A stretch of 64,000 bases of DNA from Gavia stellata (lineage: Eukaryota > Chordata > Aves > Gaviiformes > Gaviidae), in contig NC_082597.1 in the NCBI RefSeq assembly GCF_030936135.1, forward strand, positions 76,800,495 to 76,864,494. Reading direction: 5' to 3'. The translations under genes were made by a program, and so were the position numbers. Below are positions 40,001 through 51,238 of the stretch, piece by piece. Position 1 is the stretch's first letter, and the number at the start of each line of letters is the position of its first letter. The notes below the pieces were generated by a model. The model worked only from the letters and a program-made list of their open reading frames with translations. It made no database searches and was not told where the DNA came from.

Positions 40001-40540
40001 GTCCAACACTGCGTGCTTTGACTGTTTATGCAGTCCGTTGAGACTAACTGCATCCAGAGAACTGACACTTTGGATGTCCAAGTGAGTACTTCCGCATCCC
40101 TGGGATCCTCCAATCCTTGCTCAGACATTCCTAATTTCTCATTCATGGACCTTCAGGACCCCTTGGATCTCCTGCCTGAACTCTGGTGGAGTTCTCAAAG
40201 CAGGAGCTGCCCTGGGTCATCCAGTACATACTGTAATAGCGTACGTGTTGTATCGGACCTTGCACAAAAGATGGACAGGGATGCACTTGTGGGAATGTGA
40301 TCAGCTGTTGACTACCACTACACCCAGTAACCCACTGGTCTAGATGTTGCCCTAGGAAATGGAAGAGTCAGTTCAAGTACCTGTTCCAGTGAATATGGAT
40401 TTATTTGAAGTGGAACAGCTTCACTATGGGGTACATATGGAGCCTTGGCACCTGATTCAGAGCTAGAGTCCTTGGGGTGACTGGGTATCTGGAAATCAGC
40501 TATGGTGCTGGAATGCCTAAAGTCTTTCTACAGACGTTAC
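34020..40540. other. BIK 5' intron, left part
   Basis: AT-rich intronic DNA. I found no convincing exon on either strand here. Short open frames (for example minus 36491-36703) lack supporting splice sites or recognisable similarity. It contains simple A/C-rich stretches (37660-37700) and a poly(T) at 39728-39740. Confidence 0.55.
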
Positions 40541-40548
40541 CCTTTTTT

Positions 40549-41748
40549 TCATGATTTTTGTTTAGACTGGCGAGAGACATATACAGCAATGCATAAAGGA
40601 AGTGTCTAAAACAGGACAGGGCATCTCTTGAAGCAAATATAGCACCTGAAACTACTCTCTTTTAAAGAAAAGATGATCGTATTTAATTAAGCCTTTTAAC
40701 TCACCTGTAAAATATGTTCAGCTTCTGCTGCTCTTACATGCAAATCCATAGGTGTCCCCTTGGAAGAAAGGACTGTGGTATTTTCCCTCAGGAACAGAGT
40801 CGGATCACGGAACTGCCTCACAGCGGTCTCAATAAAATTCAGAAGGCCTGACCCCAGCTCCTCTTTGTCACTGCTAAACTGCACAGCTCTTCAGAAATCT
40901 GGATATATTTAAAATCTTAGATTATAAACATCTATACAAGTAAAGCAGAAATGCTGGAAAAAAAACAGGATATTAAACTACAAACTGTATGACACATGAT
41001 AATAGTGACACATGAAACTAGCCCATAGCATGCTTTTCCCCAGCCACATTAAATATCGGTAAGAGGAGCCTTCACTTCTGTAGAACTGAGTATATTTTTG
41101 TTTATTTAGTATCACATTTCTGTGTATTTGCTTATGTAATAATGTATACACATTAATTATTAATAATTTTGCTATGTGGAAAATGTAAATTTCATCTAAA
41201 TATTGAAAGAAGATCGAGGCTCCCTCGGGGCACAAAGGCCCCAACCTCATCCTGAGTGTAAAACTTAAGGATTTTACAGGACTGCAGAAACATGGCAAAA
41301 GAAATCCCCGCCAAGCAGCATTATGACAGATACCTTTTGCTTGGTTTAGCTCCATCTCTGAGAATATTTTACCTGCATTTTATTCATTTGACCCACAGAG
41401 AGCATGCTTAAAAGGAGAAGGTAACCCAGCGGGGGGGAAATCCCCTTACTTGCTGTCCAAGATCACTCCATCGACAAAGGGGGTTGATTCTGTAATGATG
41501 GAGCTGGGAAGGAAAGAGATGATAAAAGGGTTGGCCAAAACCATGACAGATAAAAAGAGCATCTCCAGAAGACCGTCATTAAATTCATCATCAGGCACCC
41601 TCAAGACAACGAACGGAGCCTTCCGCCACAGCAAATGTCCAAGGGGCCGAAGGAGTGTTACCTGCCCAAGGGCACGTGTGTAGTTTGAAATAATCCCCGT
41701 CCACAGCTCTGATGTAATTTCTCTTGATAAGCCAAATAAAACGATCAT
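40549..41748 (-). CDS. Candidate unrecognised spliced gene inside BIK intron, antisense
   Basis: Exon A 41753-41450 begins after the acceptor TGATGTTTTTCTAG and ends at a GTAAGG donor, open throughout. Exon B 40873-40705 begins after GTGCAGTTTAG and ends at a GTGAGTT donor. The A/B junction is in phase, creating an Asn codon. A possible terminal exon C, 40605-40549, follows CCTGTCCTGTTTTAG in phase and ends in TGA. Starting at the ATG at 41748 the product would be about 174 aa. It begins MIVLFGLSREITSELWTG, has a hydrophobic stretch around LEMLFLSVMVLANPFIISFL and a more polar second half containing TAVRQFRDPTLFLREN. Codon choice resembles a genuine gene and several CpG-containing codons are kept. 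I do not recognise the family. There may be further exons upstream, in which case the ATG is internal; exon C is the least certain part. It could also be a decayed gene or chance. Confidence 0.35.
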
Positions 41749-42432
41749 AACGACTAGAAAAACATCAGCTCCGCTCCAAGCTCTGCTGCTGGTGAAGTGA
41801 ACCTCTTTAGTGCTTTCAGGAAAGCGTTATCAAAATACTGGAAATATTAGAGATGCCCCACTTATGCTGAAACCGGTTAAGTTTTGCCATTTATTTCACT
41901 GAGAAGAGGGCCACCTCCTATGAGATGCTTATGTGCTACTAGTTCTGAATAACTTTCCCATTGTATGAGCAGGCGGCTCCATTGATTTTAGCGGTTCCCA
42001 CTGTCCACTCTTCCATTTGGAAAGCTGTTAATCCGTTTAAATCTTTGCTATATTCTATTTCTGTTGTGAGCTTCTTGTAATTTCCACGGTGGCAGCCTCC
42101 AGCTGAAGAAGATGCATAAACTCAGACCTAAAGTAAAGACCTAGGAAAACCTGCTCAAGTTGTATGTTTTAGGTATTTTGCTGCCTGGGGAACTCCATTG
42201 GTTGGAGTGATTTAATGCCAGGCAGGTCACTGCAAACAGTGCAGGAAAGCATTTGTACTAAGTGAAACTACTGAGAAACTATACTTATCTACTCTAGCTA
42301 TATTTATCTAGGTTTTCCAATTTCTAGGCTGTTTTGAGCCAATATGAAGCAGCAGCCATCTAAATGCTGCATGTTTGAATTGCTGTACATCTGTTGGGTC
42401 ACTGAAACTTTCCTTTGACTGCTCTCAAAATA

Positions 42433-42446
42433 GTTATCTTAGCAAC
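42433..42446. promoter_or_regulatory. RFX X-box-like palindrome
   Basis: GTTATCTTAGCAAC fits the RFX X-box (GTNRCC, spacer, RGYAAC) with one mismatch in the left half. It lies about 130 bases upstream of the first BIK coding exon on the plus strand, and about 0.7 kb upstream of the unrecognised minus-strand exon A. No CpG island is present. Function is inferred from the motif alone. Confidence 0.35.
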
Positions 42447-42576
42447 GCTCGCGTTCTGACTGGAGAAGTAAAAAGGGTAACTTTAAGAGCTCTTTAAACA
42501 TTTTCCATCTAAACTGAAAAGACCTTGTGTTACAAGAAGCCATGGGGTTGTCTTTCATGACTCGTTGCAGAATAAG

Positions 42577-45500
42577 ATGTCTCAAACGAGGAGAATCCCC
42601 AGGCACTTTGTGCTCTCCAGCTACCCCCATGGAGCACCAGAAGAGGAAACCTACAGTAACCTCCGAACAATCCCAGACACCACAGAGCAAATGGAGTTTA
42701 ATATCAGGTATCATGCCACATTAATACTCCTTCTGTCCTCCCCATCCTCCCCCTCCAAATACAACCCCCCAGACTTTCCAGAAGACTTTGCTAAGCCAAA
42801 TAATCATAGTGGATACTGTTGGAAATGGAATAGATGCAAGTGTAGATAACCTGTAGTGATTAACACTGACCATGCAAGATTATGCTGCATTAACTGTCTA
42901 AGTTTTTTATCCTGCACGGGCACACAGATGTGGCTCTTCATTAGAAACCCACCTGTTATAGCAAGCAGCTGAGGAAGCCATTTTTACATAATTCTCCAGG
43001 CGCCTCTCACAACAAACTGATAGTGCTGCCCTGGGTTTTTCTTAATCCCATACATACATTTTTTACAGTTCAAGAGTCAGGGGCTGCCTTTTCCTCCATC
43101 TGTGAAAATTCCTTTCTGTGTTAGTGTTTTTTTTTTTTTTTTTGTTGGACTGACCAAACCAAGCCTAAGTTTTTTTTAAGCAGATCTCTAGAATTTAGTT
43201 CTTAACCCCACTTACTATTCAGCATATCTCATAAACAGATCTCAGCAGAAATGAAAGTTAAAATAAAAATGTATAGTCGTATTATTTTGTTACAAAAAAA
43301 AAAAAAAAGGATGAGTGTCTAAGAGAAGCTAAACCTAATTGGAAATTTCATCAGGAAAGCATAACCAGTTTTTGGCATCAACATGTGCCACAGATGACAT
43401 AGCTCAAGGTTATGCATGGCCCAGGACCTCCCTAAGAGCCTTTGGGTTTTGGTCAGTTCATACCCTGGCACCACCCGTTAGCTGGAGACCTGCACTGCAT
43501 TGTGGAAATCATTGGAGTAAACCCGCTGGATGACAAGCCAGCAGTCATGTAAGATGAAGTATTTTGAAAGGTCCGACATGAAGGCTTTTTCAATATTTTG
43601 ACTATTTGGAAAAAAAAAACCAAAACAAAACAACCCAAACCAGAATTCCATTGCCTTGTATAACGAAATTAGACACCTAAAACCATGGTTTTTCAAAAGA
43701 GCCAAATATGCAGCTTTTTATGAAAACATCAAAGCACTTCTGTATGCATATAAATACGGGTGTAAGATGCCTAATCAATAAAAACATCAATAACAGGAAA
43801 AAAACTCAAACCTTAACATTTCGCTTTTACTAAGCTGGGCATGTCCAACTGTTAGGGGAGTAACTGTGCCTGACATTTGCAGAGTGCTTTTTAGAGAATT
43901 GCTGTTGCAGTATTTTCCTCTAACCTGCACATCCCGGACACCTTACAGCTCAGCTACCCAGGTTGGCCATCAGCTGGCCCTGATCGGGGATGAATTTAAC
44001 AGGACCTACCACAGGAAGTTTGAAGATACACTGCTTCACCTGGCACATGGGTAAGTTACCTTACTGGCACTGCCAGTCTTCAGATCCTTTTAAAAAACGT
44101 TAGGTAAATGGTAATGTTTTGTTAGATAAACAATAACATTTCTGTACACAAAGTAAAAAATTTTATTGCTACTACTGCTGCTTCATACAGAACCTAAAAA
44201 ACCGAAACAGATACTGCAGTTTGTTTTACAAGGAAGAGCTTTATAATGTAAATTGTTTCCACAGACTACAGCCAAAAGACTTAAATAGTTTCTTGGTATT
44301 TGAAATTTCACAGTAGCACAGTAGTTTTCTAGGTTAGACAGTGTCTTTAAGCACAACTGAGCGATGAGAGGTCTGCAGCCTAGTAAGTGTGATAGTTCGG
44401 GGCTTAACATGTTACTGCATGTCAAATAATCCACCCAAGCACATACAAGAAAACGTGGCTAGACTAGTTTGAATTGCCTTTTACCTGCTGTGAGCTGACA
44501 GTGTTGCCATGGATAGTTATTAACTGCAGATTAACTGCCATGCAGTAACATCCTAACCCGAGACACATAATCTGTGTCTGAACCCCCAAGTACTCACGTG
44601 CGGTTCTACCTCTTCTCTTGCTTCAGGGAGAGGATGGTCACTTACTGCAGACTTACAGAGAATGCAATTCAATTACAGCTGTGTTCCTGGACATAGCATA
44701 TAGTCATAGAACTTCTACCTCAGTAAAGCTGGATTCACACTGCAGAGAGACCTTGTGGGGTTGCTGTGTCAGTCCTGTATTGCTGCCCTGAGCTCTGATT
44801 CATTAGAGATCAACAGCTCCTGTTGGGTTGTGCTGTTCCAAGTTTGAAACAAGAGCAAATGCACAAGATCACCATTCAGGAGCTCTGCTGCATGTTTCAT
44901 TGTGTGATGTTAGTGATCAATTAATTCTGCAAACCAAATTATCTTTCCCTTTCAAAGCCCTACTAAGTTGCCAGGTCGTCTTCTTAAATATTTAGAGAAA
45001 CATACATGTACACATAGACTTTCAGGAAGGAACATGCTGGAGTTTTGGGTTTCTTTTTGTAGTTTTCTAAACCTTGGTATTTTATTTGCCAATTTTTAGA
45101 ATAAATTTTCTATCCCCATGCTTTTTTTTTTTTCCTTTTTTGTTTTGTTTTTGTTTAAATCATCAGGGTTGCTATCAGTGTTTTCCAGACATGGAATATT
45201 ATTAAAAGTGTTATAAGAAGCTTTGGAAATATTTTGAACAATAACTGGACAAAGAGGATCATTGGTTATGGAAGCTGGGTATGCTCTCTCCCTTTTCTCC
45301 CACCTTTTTGTTGACAAGTAGGTAACGGCAACACCTAACTCCCATGTAAGTGTCAATGAGTAAAGCATATAATGCGGCTCTAGGTTTGGGTTTATTCCTG
45401 TGTTTGTTGGTGTCCCCCCATTACCCATTTTTTTCTTTTTAGGCTGAAATTTCTCATTTCTAGACAGAGTATGGCAAATTTTTGCAAACAGCTGCCCAAG

Positions 45501-45949
45501 TCCCAAACAATTCACGGGGGCTCCATGCAGAGGGAAGGCATCTCCCACCGTAACAAGCTGTAAGGGTCTGCTCTAGAGGAGATAAGCAGGCCTGCTACCA
45601 GCGGTGTTTTACCCTGTGTTCACCCCAGAGAAGAGAGGAGGATTATTTAGAGGCTGGATATGACCCTGCCACTGCAGCAGTCATAGTAGCCGCCGGCAAA
45701 ACTAGACCCCAACTCACGTTTCTGCAGCAGAACTGGACTGTACTCTCCATTTCACACTGACCTCACAGGCAGGCATTCTTGTTAGCTTTTCTGCACCATC
45801 TGTTTGCTGCTTGTTATTTCTGATTACCTTCCCTTTTCTTCCCGCAGATTTGCAGGCTTCCTTTCAGGTGCGTCTGCCAGAAGCTGGTGCCTGCAGCCTT
45901 GCTTGTTGTTGCCTTTTGGTGGGCCATGAATTATGGACTGCAGAATTAA
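42577..45949 (+). CDS. BIK: BIK-like BH3 protein, BCL2-interacting killer (4 coding exons, complete)
   Basis: Coding exons 42577-42707, 43949-44050, 45167-45278 and 45848-45949 have GT/AG borders and consistent phases (2, 2, 0), giving 148 aa; human BIK has 160. The ATG follows the acceptor at 42570 by six bases, with A at -3. Residues 49-64 form the BH3 helix, QVGHQLALIGDEFNRTY, with the hallmark L-x-x-x-G-D pattern (Leu53, Gly57, Asp58). Residues 128-144 (KLVPAALLVVAFWWAMN) are a hydrophobic C-terminal tail anchor. BIK inserts into ER/mitochondrial membranes and triggers apoptosis by binding anti-apoptotic BCL2 proteins and releasing BAX/BAK (family knowledge). The name rests on the BH3-plus-anchor architecture and on the TTLL1-BIK-MCAT gene order. 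The BH3 region resembles BAK unusually closely, so a BAK paralogue is the main alternative. Confidence 0.85.
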
Positions 45950-45999
45950 CACAGAATTACAACAGGAGGTCATTGCTGGACTCTGACCAGTATCATTAA

Positions 46000-48900
46000 C
46001 ACCCAGGTGGTGGCAGTTGGTTTGTTTTTCAAATTTACACTGATAAAAATCTCTTTTATATTTAAAACCTAGGCTAGTGCTGGGTCACTGCTGTTTCATA
46101 CCTTTTTTAAAAAAGAAAAATGTTTAAAATAAGGAGGTTGTTGCTGGATAACTGCCTGACTTGATAGTTTTGAAATGTGACTCCAGGCATTTAGAAAGTC
46201 TGTCTTTTTTAATGCAATATAAAATGTCTATTTCATATAAACGAGTTTGTTAAAGAGATTCTGGATGTGGGGAAGACTGAAGGCATGCTGGACATCCTTT
46301 AAAATTTAACACTGTAAAAGCAATAGTAAAGATTAAAACCATGATACTTTTTTAAAATTAAATTGTTGCTTCAAATGTTTCACAGTGTTATCTACTTTAT
46401 TTTCCAAGATGGTGCTATCACACATGAGTAACAGTATCTTGTCTTGTACATTTTCCTATCTAAGACTAGAGGACAGGCTTTATTTGATTCTTATGTAGTA
46501 AAATTAGCATATGAAATGGTAGTTTATTGGAAAAAGAGTGGTTAGGATGAGCTAGCAAGTTGGTTAGGTTGGTACTTGAGGGTCACTCAAGCCAAGCTAT
46601 TACTTTTCCAGAATTTTTCAGAAATCTACTAATAGATTTTATATTCTTCTGCCTCTTTTCGAAGTAGAACTTTGAGTTGCCCAGAAAAAACAAAGAATTT
46701 GGAAAAGGAATTTTTTTGATGACACATCCTTTTGGAAGGCATGTGCTTAGGGGGAAATAGATGACCAAGGGAAACTTGAGCACAGCTTACAGGATGGAGA
46801 TGGTGTAGGTGTCACCCTCGCATACCCCGCAGGCGGCCATCAGGACACAGCAGGGTTTCTTCTCTCTACCAAGTGATTCTCTGTGCCTGGGTGTATCTTC
46901 CCTACCCTTCACTGTTGAAGCTGGTTTTCGACGTATAGTTACAGACTCTCTGTCAGTGAGAGAAAATGAAAGTGCATCTCTGTGGTTTGGGTATTCCCCT
47001 CAGCAGAGGGGATACCTGCTTCCTGCCTAGTCAAGCGACTATTACGGTTAGCGCCCTTTTGAAACAGGAAAATACAATATTTAATGGCCTAGTGATTTAA
47101 GCACTCATCTGAGAGGTTGGCGTTTCAAGTTTGAGTCCCTGCTTTAAATCAGACAAGGAATTTGAACCACTCTTTTCTTCAGTGGAGAAAAATGCCAACC
47201 CCAGTCAAGTTTAAACAGGTTGAGGGATGTGTTTCCTCTCTTTCATGAATGGTGCAAATCCCATTATGATCCTAACCGCCCATCGCAAAAAATTCTTGGG
47301 GGGGGGGAGGAAGGCTCAACTAGAGTATTTCATTCAACCATTTCATGTTAAAGGACTTTGAAATATCTTTGACTTGAAACGGAGAGCAAAAAGAAAGTAC
47401 GCAAAGAAGGTATGTAGAGGGTGATGGCTCCAGCATACCCTGAAAGTTCAAGCAGCAGCAGATATTCTAGTGTCACCTTTTTTCAAAATACCCTCGAGCC
47501 AATTTGCCCTTCAGCAGCAGGTAGGCAAGTTTTTCCTGGAAAAGCACAATCAGCGCATCTGGAACCTTAGTCTCACTTGGGCCAGAAGCTGGCCAGCTGA
47601 ATTGCCCCTATAACCAAAAACCAGACCAAAGTTTCATCAGCAAATTGACTGCTCTGTTTAACTCCATAACAGCAGTTTGATAGAAAATACGTTAAAGTTA
47701 TTACTTAGTGAAGGCTAAAAATTCCCATCAAGAGGGTCTAATAAACAATCTATGCAAATGTAATAAAAGTACCAGCTGGCAAAAAATTGATTCTTCCCAG
47801 CTGAATCACTTTACAAAATCATTTCAGTTATTTCCAGATAAATAATCTTTATGCACAGGGGAGCAATGATAAACAGGAGACTGCCGCACTGCCTATTCCG
47901 TCTGAGAGCTGCGTGAGATGACTGTGCTTCTTCACGCTCTTGCAATCAATAATGTCACATTTTGAATCACAAGGGAGGGGAAGTTCAACATCCAGCATGT
48001 GCAGAGCAAAACACAGTCTTAAGGAATATAAAATGCAGTCACACCAACAAAGGAAGGGAAACACAAAGTGAACAGCATCCGCAACAGGAATTGGCACGAA
48101 CTGAAGTACTGCCACGAGCAGTGATTACCAGGGTCCCCTCTCACCTGCAGAGCTAAGCAAAGAGCCTCTCAGTTACGGCTCCGCACTATGACTCAGGAGA
48201 CCCAAATTTAATTTTTTTTTTTTTCCTTACTGCACACTTCCTCATGTGACAGAGTTTACGGCACTTCATTTTTTTCCATATCCTGTTTCTGCTCATTCCT
48301 AGGTGAAGGAACCACGCTGACTTTTCACATCTTAAAACGTTCAGTTTCCAGAAGCAGAAGGGATAGATGAGTAAGCACATAAAAGAAATGCAGGTAACAG
48401 TACTAAGATCCAGGATCCTTAATTACTCCGCATGCCGCTCTCCACCTAGCCACAGACAAGTTTTACAACGTATGAGACACCCTTCCACACATTTACAGCC
48501 ATACACCAAAGTGACGTGCTGCCAGGCACTACATGAAAGCAAGCCCTGAATGCTCTCGATACAGAGGTATGAAGACGTCTATCGCACTTTTTCAGCTGAT
48601 ATAAACTGCAACATCGACACAAGAGTATGATACCGCTTGGCTTCTGGTTTTGAAGACATGAGGCTCACTGAGGAGCAGCCTCAGCAATGCACGGCTTGCT
48701 ACCTCGGCTTAGGCTCAACCGCCGCAAAGAAAAGTGCAGTAGCTACGGTTTCTTCTTCCCACTAATTAAACAGGGCCCACAAGAATGGGATGCTCTTCAG
48801 ATACAGACATCCCGTCAGCACTCTGCAGCAGACAAAGGTGCAAAGATTATCTAATATTCTGCATTTACAGAGATTTTTAGCATGATTCTCCCAAAGAGCT

Positions 48901-51000
48901 TTTAATGCAGGCAAAGTGTGTAAGAAAGTGAAATGACAGGGAAAAAAAAATATATATTTATGGTAAGAAGAATAAAAATAGAAAACAGGTCTCCAAAATT
49001 TCCACAAATGAAGTTAAATAAAAGTCCAGAAACTATAAAGCACTATACTAAAACCAAAATTAGCGCCACCAACATGGCATGCTCAGTTTCAACTATCGTA
49101 AAAGCTGGTTTCAAAGTCACTAACATTGCGTTTGGTCTTACAAGATGTAGTCAGAAACTTCTAACACAGCACACAATTCAGCGTTTAATAATATGAATGG
49201 GATTTAGCTGAGATATTCTAACCACCTAGTGATGACTTTGGTATGCTTTATCAAGCATAGTAAATAGGAGCCTTCACTGAAATAATTTGTTTTACAGTAA
49301 TCCCAACCTTTAACTGGCAGCCTCTAATAGTCCAATGATTAAGCATACAAATTCTTCTGTATTTTACTAATCGTTAATGTTTACACATGCCAAAAGTGGA
49401 ATTTGTACCGTAAAGGTAGGCATAGCTGCCAATTTCAGTTCACAAAAGAACTGTTTAATAATACACTCCACTAAGCAATCATAATTGAGGCCCGTATTTT
49501 TAATTCACTCTCACTTTCAGAAATGTGAAATTACAAAAATGATTAAAAATGTCATTGGAAGTTATTCTGCATTTCATAATTAATTATTAAAGACATGTAT
49601 GGTCATTCGATTTAAGTAATATATCCTAAATTTTTCCTGTATATCTGTTAAGTATACCACTAAAATACCAAAAATAAAGGGAAAAAAAAAAGCTAGAGTT
49701 CAGTTGAAGCTTCTGGTCACACTATAATATGCACCACGTAACCTTTCCCTGCTTGTTTGTACATGATCCTCTAGCAAATACTGTTCCCTCGTATTTCCTA
49801 AAGCTTTCAGCAGCCCTTACAGACAAGGAGCAAGCAAAGCAAGCATACATTTTCTGCGCACCCTGCAGGTATCTCGCACAGGCTGCACGATGTTGTAACA
49901 CGACTGGACCTATTTTAATAAGCCAAAGGTTGGTTACAGAATCCAAACCCACGGATTTGGTGCTAAAGCCGTTCCGAGCGCCACCTCGAGCACTGCAGGC
50001 ACTGCGGAAGGTGCTGGAGGCAGCGGGTGCTCTCCCCGCAGCCAGCCAGCCCAGGGACCTGCCACCAGCCCTCACCCATCCAGCGACAGTCGGTGCCAAC
50101 AAGGGAACTGGGAAGGTTTTTCCAGGAGGGCTCAGGACAACCCTGTCCTCTCCAACTCATCTCCTGCTTTTGGAAAATGTACAAACTGGCAAAACACAAT
50201 CAAAAATACAGAGACAACCAAAACACCAGCATTCAAATCCTCCTCCCTAGCACCCTGTTCCCACAGGGTTCACCCTGTCCAAAGGTGCCCTTGAAAAGAT
50301 CTTTCCACAAAGTTTCCAGCGCTGCTGTTTTCTGCTGCATCAAGAAAAGTCATCCAAAGGGCCAATTCAGCCCACGCAGCCTCAGAGGCTCGGTCAGGGA
50401 TAGCAAAAGCCCTGCACCTCTGGGGAGGTCGGGAATTTTGGTAAGCTGCTTCACTGTGTGAAACATTCCTTGTCTCTTTGTAACTCAGCACAACCAACGT
50501 GGCACTGGACAACTGGAGGGAAAATTACTTCCATCCACGTGTGGACTATAGGCCCGTAATGACGTAGTCCACAGCATTAAAAATTTCAAGAAAAGCTTTG
50601 TACGTTTATTTATAGTTTAACCTTAAGAAAATCATGTTCCTAATAACATCTTCTGCCTTACCTGGCTGCTACCTGGCAATACAGACACAAAATAAAAGAA
50701 TTTTACACAGATGAACACCCCCCAAGTCAGACGAGTTAGAAAACAGGATCAACAACATACCGAAAGCCGTACCAACCGGACGGCTCCTCTAAACGTACCC
50801 TCGAGCCCAGCGCAGAGCCCTCCATAACCTGCAGCCAATGGCCCGGTTTTACCCCTGTATCCATGCGGAAGACACCTGCACCAGACAGCCAAAGCGACTG
50901 ACTATAACTTGAATCCACACCCCCCTACAAAAAAAAAAAAAAAAAAAAGAAAAAAAAAAGGAGAGGAGGTTGCTTGCAGGATTGAGGCCAAACAGAGGCT
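46000..51000. other. Intergenic between BIK and MCAT 3' ends
   Basis: The two genes converge here, so this stretch includes BIK 3' UTR on the left and ends with MCAT 3' UTR on the right. Weak ATTAAA signals for BIK occur near 46332. A SINE relic is at 47084-47180. A GC-richer patch at 49850-50500 has open frames on both strands (173 and 144 codons) but no splice or similarity support. Nothing else is recognisable. Confidence 0.55.
47084..47180 (+). mobile_element. tRNA-derived SINE relic (old)
   Basis: TGGCCTAGTGATTTAAGCAC resembles a polymerase III A box and AAGTTTGAGTCCC a B box, spaced as in a tRNA. The following text, CTGCTTTAAATCAGACAAGG then AATTTGAACCA, resembles the body of old sauropsid tRNA SINEs, in which a second inverted TTGAACC follows. 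It is highly diverged. It does not fold into a proper functional tRNA: the anticodon arm and acceptor pairing are poor. Confidence 0.5.
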
Positions 51001-51010
51001 ATTTGGCGTG

Positions 51011-51016
51011 TTTATT
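51011..51016 (-). terminator. MCAT: MCAT poly(A) signal
   Basis: TTTATT on the plus strand is AATAAA on the minus strand, 223 bases after the MCAT stop codon. It is the first AATAAA downstream, giving a short 3' UTR of about 240 bases. Confidence 0.6.
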
Positions 51017-51238
51017 GGCAGTTTTGCAGTCCCGACACAGATGGAAGAGCCAGCCTTTGCTCTCCCCTTCCACACCTGAGGCACACGGGGAAGAAAAACG
51101 TTCCTCACGATTACGCGCATGGTGCTTTTTTCATCATGAGAAGCCATGAATGTTTAAGACTTCCTCTTTTGGGAGCACAAAGCTATTCTTAAATTAGGCA
51201 GAAAAAACAAGTTGCGTGGCTTTTTCTCAAGAGACTAC

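Noticed and set aside
47084-47160. Functional tRNA gene
   Set aside because: A/B-box-like words are present, but the cloverleaf pairing and anticodon arm are poor and SINE-like text follows directly.
49722-50461. GC-richer patch with 173- and 144-codon plus frames
   Set aside because: No similarity, no splice context, and frames open on both strands. Possibly an old unidentified repeat or a lost exon, but not supportable.
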